DNA of 13,659 nucleotides from DATJQF01 sp035505995 (GTDB lineage: Bacteria > Bacteroidota > Bacteroidia > Bacteroidales > FEN-979), in the NCBI GenBank assembly GCA_035505995.1, contig DATJQF010000005.1, positions 1-13,659 of the forward strand, written 5' to 3'. Positions 6,195 to 13,276 of the stretch are shown piece after piece. The position numbers and the translations under genes were made by a program. Positions within the stretch are counted from its first letter, which is position 1. Every line of letters begins with the position of its first letter. The notes beneath the pieces are model-generated. The model made no database searches, was not told the origin of the DNA, and saw nothing but the letters and a program-made list of their open reading frames with translations.

Positions 6195-7043
6195 ATGAAG
6201 ATCAGGACCATCCTGCTGTTCGGGATCATTTTTATGGCAGGATGCACGCAACAAAAAGGCCCCTTGCCGGTGTACCGGTATTACTGGGGCAAAAAGGACG
6301 GTTATAACGTATGGGTGGTCGACGGGTACCTGGTCCGGCAGAAGATCTACAATGAATTCCTGTACGGGGGGAATGAGCAGCGCTATCCCTTCACCCCGAA
6401 GGGGGAGATCTGGATCGACCATGCCATTTCCGCCGAGGAATTCGACCTTACGCTGATGCATGAGCTCAACGAGCGGCATCTGATGGCAAAGTACGGCTGG
6501 AGCTACGACACGGCCCATGATTCATCGCTGAGACTGGAAGTACTCCTCCGCAGGAAATGGGAAAAAATATGCAGGGCCCATGAGGATTCACTTGCCAAAG
6601 TATCGGTAAGGGACCGCGACGGGATCAAGGAAATAAAGGATATCCCCGACAGCATCCGGCTGGAGAACATCTACCGTATTCCGGAAGGGTCCGTGGAGGG
6701 AATTGCCATCTGGGTGGTGGACGGCTACCGGGTAAGGGCGAAGATATTCCCCGATTTCGGGTTAAGTGGCAACGACCAGGAATACCATTTCATCCCTCCG
6801 CGCGAGATCTGGCTCGACGGACAGGTATCGTGCGAGGAGATGAAATATTCGGTCGCGACGGAACTGCTGGAAAGAAAGCTGCTGCTTAAAGGATTCTCCT
6901 ATGGCGCCTCCTATGATTCCGCCATCAATGAAAACACCCGGAGCCGGGAAGCTATGGAACAGCTGATCCGGAAACATCCGCCCTATTATATCCCGGATAC
7001 GATCACGAGGGAGAAGGGAGTGATCGATCCGAAGGAGAAATAA
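6195..7043 (+). CDS. Lipoprotein with two copies of a HELxER-type domain
   Basis: This is a 282-residue protein. MKIRTILLFGIIFMAGC gives a signal peptide with lipobox MAGC and lipidated Cys17. The ATG at 6195 is chosen because it begins this signal peptide and follows a -7 box; a longer frame from 6111 would add 28 unlikely residues. The body is a tandem duplication: repeat A (about 38-122) has VWVVDGYLVRQKI, EIWID and HELNERHLM (89-97), and repeat B (about 170-260) has IWVVDGYRVRAKI, EIWLD and TELLERKLL (222-230). Copy A keeps His89, Glu90, Glu93 and His108, while copy B has Thr222, Glu223, Glu226 and Tyr240 at the same places. Single copies of a similar HELHER-type domain occur, as I recall, in small uncharacterised phage and bacterial proteins; a metal-binding role is my inference. 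It should be anchored on a membrane facing the periplasm or outside. Its function is unknown. Confidence 0.85.
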   Translation: MKIRTILLFGIIFMAGCTQQKGPLPVYRYYWGKKDGYNVWVVDGYLVRQKIYNEFLYGGNEQRYPFTPKGEIWIDHAISAEEFDLTLMHELNERHLMAKYGWSYDTAHDSSLRLEVLLRRKWEKICRAHEDSLAKVSVRDRDGIKEIKDIPDSIRLENIYRIPEGSVEGIAIWVVDGYRVRAKIFPDFGLSGNDQEYHFIPPREIWLDGQVSCEEMKYSVATELLERKLLLKGFSYGASYDSAINENTRSREAMEQLIRKHPPYYIPDTITREKGVIDPKEK

Positions 7044-7065
7044 ACGCACCGCCCTACCTCAATAA

Positions 7066-7106
7066 AATCCCCCCTTTTTTTTGTAAGAGAGGGGACCGGG
7101 GGTTAG
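7066..7106. terminator. Imperfect palindrome with T tract between convergent genes
   Basis: AATCCCCCC followed by eight T bases and, further on, GAGGGGACCGGGGGTTA forms an imperfect inverted repeat: the C run can pair with either the AGAGGGG or the CGGGGG segment. It lies between the lipoprotein (ends 7043) and the VOC gene (ends 7131), so it may end transcription from both sides. Similar C-run/G-run palindromes are, to my recollection, common dispersed repeats in Bacteroidota. Confidence 0.45.
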
Positions 7107-7130
7107 TTTATACCTGTTCAGGAGGTGGGA

Positions 7131-7520
7131 CTATTTCCTCGAATGCAATGCGATCCGGTTCCCTTCCGAATCCAGGATGAGCCCCATATAGCCGATCTCT
7201 TCCGAGATCTGTCTTTTCTCCAGGAGCACCTTGCCCCCTGCGGCCGTTACCCTCGACAGCTCAATGGCGACGTCGCCGCTGAAGGCGGTGAAATATATCA
7301 GCACTCCGTCCGCCGATGGTTTATATTGCTGTGGCAGGCAGACGAGCGATCCGGCGGAGCCCATCCAGGTGGCTTCGGCGGGGAACCAGGCCATGTCGAG
7401 GGGACCCAGCAGGTGCCGGTTCAGCCTGAAGCCGAAAACCGTTTCATAGAATTTAACGGCGCGGTCCATATCCGCAACCGGGATCTCGAACCAGCCGACG
7501 ACATTATGTGTTATTTCCAT
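7131..7520 (-). CDS. VOC family (glyoxalase/extradiol dioxygenase fold) protein
   Basis: This is a 129-residue protein of full length for a two-module VOC fold. Module 1 shows VGWFEIPVADMDRAVKFYE (8-26) and VFGF (28-31); module 2 shows DGVLIYF (71-77), AGGKVLLEKRQI (94-105) and the closing LDSEGNRIALHS (116-127). This end pattern is typical of the subgroup annotated as VOC or bleomycin-resistance-like proteins. Family members bind a metal or small hydrophobic ligand and serve as dioxygenases, lyases, isomerases or drug-binding proteins; the sequence does not decide between these. It begins 24 bp after the stop of the TolC-like gene on the same strand, with AAGG about 10 bp before the ATG, so it may be the last gene of the efflux operon. 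A role in binding a drug exported by that pump is possible but not shown. Confidence 0.85.
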   Translation of the reverse strand: MEITHNVVGWFEIPVADMDRAVKFYETVFGFRLNRHLLGPLDMAWFPAEATWMGSAGSLVCLPQQYKPSADGVLIYFTAFSGDVAIELSRVTAAGGKVLLEKRQISEEIGYMGLILDSEGNRIALHSRK

Positions 7521-7544
7521 GAGTCAAAACCTTAAAAAGCCTGA

Positions 7545-8879
7545 TTATTGAACCTGCTTCCCGAGCGAGATGTCGAGCCTTACTACATTGATCGCGTAAT
7601 CCACCTGGGCCTTCACCAGGTCGAGCAAACTCTGCTCCTGGTTGGATTCTGCATCCAGCAGGTCGAGGTTGGTGATGGCTCCCGACTGGTAGCTGATCGT
7701 GGCCAGGTCCAGCGCCTGGGTGGCCTGCATGACCTGCAGCCGGCACTGGTCGATCTTCTGCATGGAAGCCTTCAGGCTCGCGATGTTCTGGTAAACCTCC
7801 GACGAAACGTCCCGTGTGGTCTGGTTGAGGTCCTCTTTCGAGATATTGATCTCGGTGTTGACCAGCCGGATGTTGTTATGATGACGGTTGGCATCGAACA
7901 CCGGGTAGCTGATCCCCACTCCTACCGCATAATTGGCCGTGAACTTGTTCAGATCGGGGATGTAGCCGTTCTTCCAGCCTCCTTCCGCAAATGCACTGAG
8001 CACGGGATTGTTCTGGGCTTTCACCGCCCGCAGGTGCAGCTCCGCATGATTTTCCCTTAACCGGGCCAGCACCATTTCGTACCGGTGGTTGAGGGCATAG
8101 TTGATGAGCGAATCCTGCAGGACATCCGGAACAGTCAGCCCGAGGGTCTTCTTCATGACCAGCTGCGTATTCCCGGGAAGTCCCAGCAGGGAATTCAGGA
8201 TGGCCAGCTGGGTCTGGCGGGAGGTTTCCAGGTCCACCTTCTGGTTCTCGGCGGTGGAGATCCTCACCTGGGTGGAAAGGATCTCGTATTGCGTCGCGGA
8301 ACCGGTTTGCTCTTTCCGCGTCACGAAATCGAGATGCTTGCGCAGGGTCTGCAGCTGGAGATCCTTGATCCGGATGGCATCCTGATCATAGACCAGGTTA
8401 TAGTAGCAGATGGCGGTGAGCAGCTCCAGCCGCTGCTTTATGAAATTCACATTCTGTTCCGAGATCACTTTGCCGGACTGCTCCAGTTTTACGTTCCGGG
8501 AGGTCCTGGCAAAATCGTAGATGATCTGGGAGACCGAAGCCGTTACCTGGTAGTTGTCGGGCGGATAGATCTCAAAGGTCCCGAATCCGGGGAACGTGAT
8601 CTCCGAGACCGGACCGAGCCGGGTATATCCTGCATCCGCACTGATATAGGGGTAGTATCCCGATTTGGCAAGCCCGATCGCTGCGTCGGCCGCCTGGATC
8701 CCTTCCTGTGCCTTCAGGACCGCCGGGTAGGTGGACAATACTTCGCCCAGCACCTGGTCGTAGGAAAGGGAATCCGAAATATTCAGTTTCCCGGCCGGAG
8801 CATTCTGGCTTTGCGCGGCCAGACTGAAACACCCTCCCGCACCCAGCAGGAGCAGGATCATTCTGCATCCCCGTTTCAT
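7545..8879 (-). CDS. TolC-like outer membrane efflux channel
   Basis: This is a 444-residue TolC/outer membrane efflux family protein. The ATG at 8879 gives a signal peptide (MKRGCRMILLLLGAGGCFSLAAQ), and the 30-residue in-frame extension upstream lies inside the preceding pump gene and is not signal-like. After the signal come two OEP repeats, roughly 40-235 and 250-440, with long amphipathic helices; LDLLDAES and QSLLDLVKAQVDYAINVVRLDISLG-like text near the end is typical of the second repeat. The protein should trimerise in the outer membrane and form the exit duct for the adaptor and pump encoded upstream. Its ATG overlaps the stop of the MFS gene (ATGA at 8879-8876), showing translational coupling. 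The substrate spectrum cannot be read from the sequence. Confidence 0.9.
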   Translation of the reverse strand: MKRGCRMILLLLGAGGCFSLAAQSQNAPAGKLNISDSLSYDQVLGEVLSTYPAVLKAQEGIQAADAAIGLAKSGYYPYISADAGYTRLGPVSEITFPGFGTFEIYPPDNYQVTASVSQIIYDFARTSRNVKLEQSGKVISEQNVNFIKQRLELLTAICYYNLVYDQDAIRIKDLQLQTLRKHLDFVTRKEQTGSATQYEILSTQVRISTAENQKVDLETSRQTQLAILNSLLGLPGNTQLVMKKTLGLTVPDVLQDSLINYALNHRYEMVLARLRENHAELHLRAVKAQNNPVLSAFAEGGWKNGYIPDLNKFTANYAVGVGISYPVFDANRHHNNIRLVNTEINISKEDLNQTTRDVSSEVYQNIASLKASMQKIDQCRLQVMQATQALDLATISYQSGAITNLDLLDAESNQEQSLLDLVKAQVDYAINVVRLDISLGKQVQ

Positions 8880-10480
8880 ACCTTTTGCTTTTTCTTGTGA
8901 ATTCTGAGAAATATCACGGGCACCGCGCTGATCAGGGTGATGATGGCGGCCAGCAGGAAATCGTCGCAAACGGCCTGGACAAACGCCTGCCGGCTCAGGT
9001 TCGACATCAGGAAATACTGCCCCTGCCTGTCCAGCATCTGCCCGAAGCTGCCCGAGTGCTGCATGAAATAATACCCGATGTTCTTCACGGTTGCATGATA
9101 TGCCGGGGAATTGGGGTCGAACCCTTCCCCGAAATGCTGCGTGTGGAAAACCATCCGGGTGGTGAAGATCGTGGTCAGGATCGCCACGCCGAAGCTCCCT
9201 CCCACCTGTCGCAGCACGTTGATCATGCCGGAAGCCTGCGACATCTTATCCTTCGGCATATCCATCACGGCGACAGCGGTCATCGGGCTGAACATGATGC
9301 CCATCGCAAAACCCCGCAGGTAAAGGGTCATCATGATATAGCTGTGCTCGGTCAGGTAGGAAAGGTAATAATTCAGGTAGAAGCTGACCGCGAGCAGGAT
9401 CGCCCCGGCGAGGATCGGGATCTTCGGGTTGGTCTTATTGGCCAGGATCCCGGCCAGCGGGGCGGAGAAGCCCTGTATGATCCCCATGGGCAGGAAAACA
9501 GAGCCGGCCTGGATGGCGGTATACCCGAGGGTATTCTGAAGATAAAGAGGGATCAGGAACGTGCTTCCGAACATCCCGATGCCGAAAATAAAAATGACGG
9601 CACAGCAGATAGCGAAATTATGGTTCCGGAACATGCGGAGATCGATCAGCGGCTCTTTGACCAGCAGCTCATTGACCAGGAACACCGTAAGGGCGATGGC
9701 GGAGATCCCGAAGCAGGCCAGCACCTCGGGCGAGCGCCAGCCGGCGGAATTGGTGCTCGCATTCCCTTCGGTCAGGGCATACAGCAACACCGGCAGGAAG
9801 ATGCTCACCGAGATGAAACCGATCATGTCGAACTTGCGGACCAGCGGATTCCGGTACTCTTTCTGGATGATGGCGGTGGCGAACAGGCCGGCGATGCCGA
9901 CGGGGACGTTCACGTAAAATATGAGGGGCCAGTTGAAGTTGTCTATAAGATATCCTCCGATCAGCGGGCCGAAGGAGACGGAGGCGGCGGCGGCGATCGA
10001 CCAGAATCCCAGTGCGATGGTGCGCTGCTCGGGAGGGAACTCGCGGTACACGATCGCCATCCCGATCGGCATCAGCGTCCCGGCGCCCAGACCCTGGATG
10101 ATGCGGGCGAGGATGAGGATATTTTCGGAGGAGGAATTTCCGCAGAAGAACGATCCGAGCGTGAACAGGAACAGTCCCAGCGCATAGATCCGCTTGTAGC
10201 CGAAGCGGTCGGCCAGCCAGCCTGCTGTGGGGAGCATCACGGCGAGCGCCAGCATGTAGGCCGTCAGCACCCACTCGATCTTGTCGATGCCCACCCCGAA
10301 GGAAGCCATGATCTTGGGCAGCCCGACATTCACGATCGTGGCGTCCAGCACCGCCATGAACGTTCCGATCATGACGTTGGCCAGGAGCCACCAGCGATAG
10401 GAAGGGCTGGCAGGGTCAAACGTGGAATTCTGCTCCCGGATGAATTCGCGGAACCGTTGATACAACCTGATCCGGGGCAT
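8876..10480 (-). CDS. DHA2-type MFS multidrug exporter (EmrB/QacA family)
   Basis: This is a 534-residue inner membrane pump of the 14-helix drug:proton antiporter group. Motif D1 is LDATIVNVGLPKI (45-57), motif A is GWLADRFGYKR (87-97), the helix-4 motif is ARIIQGLGAGTLMPIG (125-140) and the antiporter motif C region is SFGPLIGGYLID (169-180). The length and the charged tail fit EmrB. It should use the proton gradient to move drugs or other amphiphiles into the adaptor and TolC-like channel. The ATG directly follows the stop of the adaptor gene with no gap, and its own stop overlaps the start of the TolC-like gene, so the three genes are one transcript. A long open frame on the opposite strand (8885-11401) is a composition shadow. 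Confidence 0.93.
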   Translation of the reverse strand: MPRIRLYQRFREFIREQNSTFDPASPSYRWWLLANVMIGTFMAVLDATIVNVGLPKIMASFGVGIDKIEWVLTAYMLALAVMLPTAGWLADRFGYKRIYALGLFLFTLGSFFCGNSSSENILILARIIQGLGAGTLMPIGMAIVYREFPPEQRTIALGFWSIAAAASVSFGPLIGGYLIDNFNWPLIFYVNVPVGIAGLFATAIIQKEYRNPLVRKFDMIGFISVSIFLPVLLYALTEGNASTNSAGWRSPEVLACFGISAIALTVFLVNELLVKEPLIDLRMFRNHNFAICCAVIFIFGIGMFGSTFLIPLYLQNTLGYTAIQAGSVFLPMGIIQGFSAPLAGILANKTNPKIPILAGAILLAVSFYLNYYLSYLTEHSYIMMTLYLRGFAMGIMFSPMTAVAVMDMPKDKMSQASGMINVLRQVGGSFGVAILTTIFTTRMVFHTQHFGEGFDPNSPAYHATVKNIGYYFMQHSGSFGQMLDRQGQYFLMSNLSRQAFVQAVCDDFLLAAIITLISAVPVIFLRIHKKKQKV

Positions 10481-11500
10481 CTATTTATAGATCTTGACGA
10501 CCACCGACATCCCCGATACCAGGCGGGACAGGACGGTGGGATCCTTGCTGTCCGTCCGGAGGATCGAGATCTTCACGGGAATGCGCTGTGTGATCTTGGT
10601 GAAATTACCGGAGGCATTGTTGGGCGGGATCAGGGAGAACTGGGCGGCTGTGTTGGTCCCGATGAAGAACACCTCCCCGAAGAAGGTTACATGCGGGAAG
10701 GCGTCGATCGTGAATTCCGCTTTCTGCCTTTCATGGATCCCCCCTATTTTCGTCTCCTCGAAATACGCCGTCACCCAAAGAACCGAATCCCGGGTAATGG
10801 TGAATACCGGCTGACCCGGTTGAGCAATGTCGCCGGGAAGCAGCCATCGCTTGGCGATCCGGCCGCCGGAGGGCGAAAAGATCTTGGTGTTCTTCAGCGA
10901 GGTTTCAATGGTCCCGATCTGGGCCGTGGCGGTCTTGATGCTCGACTCCGCGCTCTCCACCTGTGCCTTGCTCACCTCCAGCTGGGCTTTGTTCGCATCC
11001 AGCATGGCCTGTGCCGCTTCATACGCCTTTTTCATGTGGTCGTACTGTTCCTTGGGGATCACCTGCCCTTCATACTGGACCTTTGCCCGGTCAAAATCCT
11101 CCTTCGCCTTTTCGAGGTTGATCTCCTGTACCGTGATACTCTTCTGGTCGAGCTCGTACTTTGCAGTGGCCTGGTGCAGGGCCGAAACGGACTGGTCGCG
11201 GGAGGCCATCGACTGGATCCGCTGGGCGTAGAGGTCGCTGCTGTCCAGTTCCACGAGCAACATGCCGGCTTTCACAGTATCCCCCTCCTGGGCGTATATA
11301 TTGGTGATCCTTCCCAGGATCTTGGAGCTGACCGATACCCGGTCGGCATCGAGATAAGCATCGTCGGTGGCATAATACTTTGTGTATTGCCTGTACCATA
11401 GCCCGGCTGCGATGCCGACGGCGATGATCACCAGGGACAGGGCAATGTAAGCCCTTATTTTCCTGCCTTTCTTAGGCTTGGGGGTTTCGTTTTCCGGCAT
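10481..11500 (-). CDS. HlyD/EmrA-type membrane fusion protein
   Basis: This is a 339-residue periplasmic adaptor. One membrane helix near residues 17-36 anchors it in the inner membrane. TDDAYLDADRVSVSSK (45-60) starts the lipoyl/barrel half, GRITNIYAQEGDTVKAG (63-79) is the biotinyl-lipoyl part, and residues 95-205 are a long Ala/Gln/Glu/Lys-rich coiled-coil hairpin. IFSPSGGRI (207-215) returns to the lipoyl fold. SLIPPNNASGNFTKITQR (289-306) is the signature of the EmrA subgroup. It should connect the MFS pump to the TolC-like channel. It is the first gene of the operon, with a -7 box at 11523-11530. The usual MarR- or TetR-type regulator is not present in the neighbourhood. Confidence 0.92.
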   Translation of the reverse strand: MPENETPKPKKGRKIRAYIALSLVIIAVGIAAGLWYRQYTKYYATDDAYLDADRVSVSSKILGRITNIYAQEGDTVKAGMLLVELDSSDLYAQRIQSMASRDQSVSALHQATAKYELDQKSITVQEINLEKAKEDFDRAKVQYEGQVIPKEQYDHMKKAYEAAQAMLDANKAQLEVSKAQVESAESSIKTATAQIGTIETSLKNTKIFSPSGGRIAKRWLLPGDIAQPGQPVFTITRDSVLWVTAYFEETKIGGIHERQKAEFTIDAFPHVTFFGEVFFIGTNTAAQFSLIPPNNASGNFTKITQRIPVKISILRTDSKDPTVLSRLVSGMSVVVKIYK

Positions 11501-11522
11501 GGAGATAAGATGTTGAAGGATG

Positions 11523-11530
11523 CAAAAGTA
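11523..11530 (-). promoter_or_regulatory. -7 box (TACTTTTG) for the efflux operon
   Basis: On the minus strand TACTTTTG matches TAnnTTTG and lies 22 bp upstream of the ATG at 11500. The nearest upstream TTTG is about 27 bp away, longer than the usual 19-21 bp spacing, so the -33 element is unclear. Confidence 0.55.
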
Positions 11531-11615
11531 GGAAAATTATGCATTCTGATCCAGGCGCAAATCCCATGATGAAACAAGGATAAAGCCATCTGCCTTATAT
11601 AAAAATATTATCTCC

Positions 11616-11623
11616 TATATTTG
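11616..11623 (+). promoter_or_regulatory. -7 box (TATATTTG) for the M23 lipoprotein gene
   Basis: TATATTTG matches TAnnTTTG and ends 13 bp before the ATG at 11637, giving a very short leader rich in A. No -33 TTG is evident. Confidence 0.6.
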
Positions 11624-11636
11624 TAGAAAAAAATAT

Positions 11637-12758
11637 ATGAATAAACTTTCCTACGCCTTCCTGCTGCTTTTTTTGCCCTTTATCTTTTTCGGCTGCAGCA
11701 AAAAAAACGAGGATAATTCCTCCTCGCAAAACAGGACCATGGAGGTTCAGTTTAACGACATTCCCTTCAAGACCAACAAGTTCCTCCGGATCCCCTATAC
11801 CCTTAAAACCTGGGAATGGAAGAAACAGGGTCTTTCGCTCCGGCAGATCGACGTGGTGGATAACGATTCGAAAACCATCCTTGCCACTTACAACACCGGT
11901 CAGTTCCCCAGGATCTATATGGATCCCCTGCCGCCGTCGACGGTCATGACCTTCGATAAGATTTACAATTATTATTTTTCCATTCAGCTGACAATTCCGG
12001 TCGAACAGACTCCTCCCGTCAAAATCTTTAACCGGCTGGTCTTCCGGGATACGGTGAATAATACGGATGTAACGGTGGAAGGTGGCGAGATCACTCCCCG
12101 GTACAGTGAATCTCCGATTGTTATTGCTTCGCCGGTGAAAGGGACCCACTGGATGTTCTTCAACCAGTCCACCAATGAGTACCATTTCAATGCACTGTTC
12201 TTTTCCCAGGGAAAGATAGGGACCGGCGAAAGATTCGCTTTTGACAACGGCCGGCTCGACGATGATTTCAACCTGATGTACGCGGGCGATCCCACGAAGA
12301 ACAGCTCTTATTTCTGTTTCCGGGATACCCTGTATGCCGTCGCGAACGGCGTCATCCTGGCTTGCAGGGACACCATGGTGGAAAACGACGGCAATACGCA
12401 CGATCACCTGGAATTTCTGGCGCCCATCGACTATGCCGGCAATTACATGATGCTGGAAATGGACAACGGGTATTATGCGCTTTACGCGCATTGTTCCCGG
12501 TATTCGATGATGATCCATGCCGGGGATACGGTAAAGGAGGGGCAACCGCTGGCCTTGTTGGGGAATTCCGGGAATTCGGATGCACCTCACCTTCATTTTG
12601 AGATCGTGGATGCCCCGGATTTTTTCTTCGGCAACGGGCAGCCTTTTGTGTTAAAGAAATTCACCAAGATCGGGGAATACCAAAATACCACTCCCATGAC
12701 TCCGGAAGATTACTATGACCGGATGATGGAAGAAAGGACCGCACTGTCCTTTGAGTGA
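11637..12758 (+). CDS. M23-type (LytM) peptidase domain lipoprotein
   Basis: This is a 373-residue exported protein. The N-terminus is a signal peptide ending IFFGC (Cys20), an acceptable but not ideal lipobox, followed by a polar KKNEDNSSSQN linker. Residues 35-150 form an uncharacterised beta-rich domain. The C-terminal part (about 160-345) is an M23/LytM fold: ERFAFD (198-203), DTLYAVANGVI (230-240), NYMMLEMDNGYYALYAH (269-285), GDTVKEGQPLALLGNSGNS (296-314) and HLHFEI (318-323). His285 and the HLH histidines match zinc and catalytic residues, and Asp203 matches the Asp of the HxxxD motif, but the His four residues before it is Arg199. I recall the same RFAxD form in a distinct M23 subgroup, so this may be a subgroup trait. 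It may cut or bind peptidoglycan or act as an activator. It stands alone, with its own -7 box and a likely terminator. Confidence 0.85.
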   Translation: MNKLSYAFLLLFLPFIFFGCSKKNEDNSSSQNRTMEVQFNDIPFKTNKFLRIPYTLKTWEWKKQGLSLRQIDVVDNDSKTILATYNTGQFPRIYMDPLPPSTVMTFDKIYNYYFSIQLTIPVEQTPPVKIFNRLVFRDTVNNTDVTVEGGEITPRYSESPIVIASPVKGTHWMFFNQSTNEYHFNALFFSQGKIGTGERFAFDNGRLDDDFNLMYAGDPTKNSSYFCFRDTLYAVANGVILACRDTMVENDGNTHDHLEFLAPIDYAGNYMMLEMDNGYYALYAHCSRYSMMIHAGDTVKEGQPLALLGNSGNSDAPHLHFEIVDAPDFFFGNGQPFVLKKFTKIGEYQNTTPMTPEDYYDRMMEERTALSFE

Positions 12759-12783
12759 CCGTAAGCTCAGATCTGATCTATTC

Positions 12784-12808
12784 CAGGGAGATTTTCCTGA
12801 ATATTTTT
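12784..12808 (+). terminator. Likely Rho-independent terminator of the M23 gene
   Basis: CAGGGA (12784-12789), loop GATT, and TTCCTG (12794-12799) form a 6-bp stem with one G-T pair, followed by AATATTTTT. It starts 26 bp after the stop codon. The stem is short, so it may be weak. Confidence 0.4.
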
Positions 12809-12815
12809 CCGCTTC

Positions 12816-12857
12816 TCATCGCTCATCGCAGATCCCGCATCGCTCATCGCGACTTCC
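12816..12857. repeat. Heptamer tandem repeat E, unit TCATCGC, next to a tRNA
   Basis: Six 7-bp units are seen: TCATCGC, TCATCGC, AGATCCC, GCATCGC, TCATCGC and GACTTCC. The array ends one base before the base pairing region of the tRNA 3' end (tRNA at 12859-12932). Confidence 0.8.
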
Positions 12858-12858
12858 G

Positions 12859-12932
12859 TGGAGTATACCGGATTCGAACCGGTGACCTTTACAATGCGAA
12901 TGTAACGCTCTAGCCAACTGAGCTAATACCCC
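12859..12932 (-). tRNA. tRNA-Ala (anticodon CGC)
   Basis: The minus strand folds as a complete 74-nt cloverleaf. The acceptor stem GGGGTAT pairs with ATACTCC and includes a G3-U70 pair, the alanine identity mark. The D stem is GCTC/GAGC, the anticodon stem TTACA/TGTAA with loop TTCGCAT, the variable loop AGGTC, and the T arm ACCGG-TTCGAAT-CCGGT. The loop places CGC at 34-36, reading the Ala codon GCG. CCA is not encoded. The loop has U32 and U38, which is unusual for alanine tRNAs. A -7 box lies just upstream. Confidence 0.93.
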
Positions 12933-12939
12933 GTCGGGG

Positions 12940-12947
12940 CAAAATTA
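12940..12947 (-). promoter_or_regulatory. -7 box (TAATTTTG) for the tRNA-Ala gene
   Basis: On the minus strand TAATTTTG matches TAnnTTTG and ends 7 bp before the tRNA 5' end, so transcription would start at or very near the mature end. Confidence 0.55.
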
Positions 12948-12983
12948 CACCTTATTTTTTAATGAGCATACAGTTACTGGCCG

Positions 12984-13098
12984 CCGGGAGCCTGGCACCG
13001 GTCGCTGGTTATTCGTTTCGCTTTTCCCGTTTTCGCGTTTCGGACTTGTCTTGGGTCGCCGAAAACCAACCATCCACAACCGTCAATCATAAATCGTA
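12984..13098. repeat. Degenerate heptamer-like repeat region
   Basis: Period-7 phrasing is suggestive here: CCGGGAG, CCTGGCA, CCGGTCG (12984-13004), a TTCG/TTTCG-rich stretch to about 13039, and AACCAAC, CATCCAC, AACCGTC, AATCATA, AATCGTA (13064-13098). The units vary too much for a firm call. I see no gene between the tRNA and 13277; the remainder (13099-13276) holds only the inverted repeat at 13198-13217. Confidence 0.35.
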
Positions 13099-13197
13099 TA
13101 TACTTTAAAATATCACCATATAATAAATCCCCTGTTATTCAGTTTAGGCTCTTTATGTTTTCCGGGGATGCAATTATTCACCCAAAAGCCTGTAGAA

Positions 13198-13217
13198 GAG
13201 TTATTTAGCTATAACTC
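13198..13217. promoter_or_regulatory. Perfect inverted repeat upstream of the small exported protein gene
   Basis: GAGTTAT (13198-13204) and ATAACTC (13211-13217) are perfect 7-bp arms around TTAGCT. It lies 59 bp before the ATG at 13277 and could be an operator or part of an RNA leader hairpin. No TAnnTTTG box is found nearby. Confidence 0.4.
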
Positions 13218-13276
13218 CCTGGCTTCCGGACCGTTCCCGGGATATTTTTTATCGGTATAAACTTAAAAATCTATAT

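Noticed and set aside
8880..8969. N-terminal extension of the TolC-like protein from an ATG at 8969
   Set aside because: The extension is hydrophilic, lies inside the MFS gene and would hide the signal peptide that begins at 8879.
8885..11401. 838-residue open frame on the plus strand opposite the efflux genes
   Set aside because: It lies antisense to two clear genes with strong family motifs, is rich in His, Gly, Asp and Arg with no recognisable domain, and is explained by codon bias of the minus-strand genes.
13155..13208. 17-codon open frame (ATG at 13155) upstream of the small exported protein
   Set aside because: It has no ribosome-binding signal, no run of one amino acid codon and no attenuator hairpin linked to its end, so it is not supported as a leader peptide.
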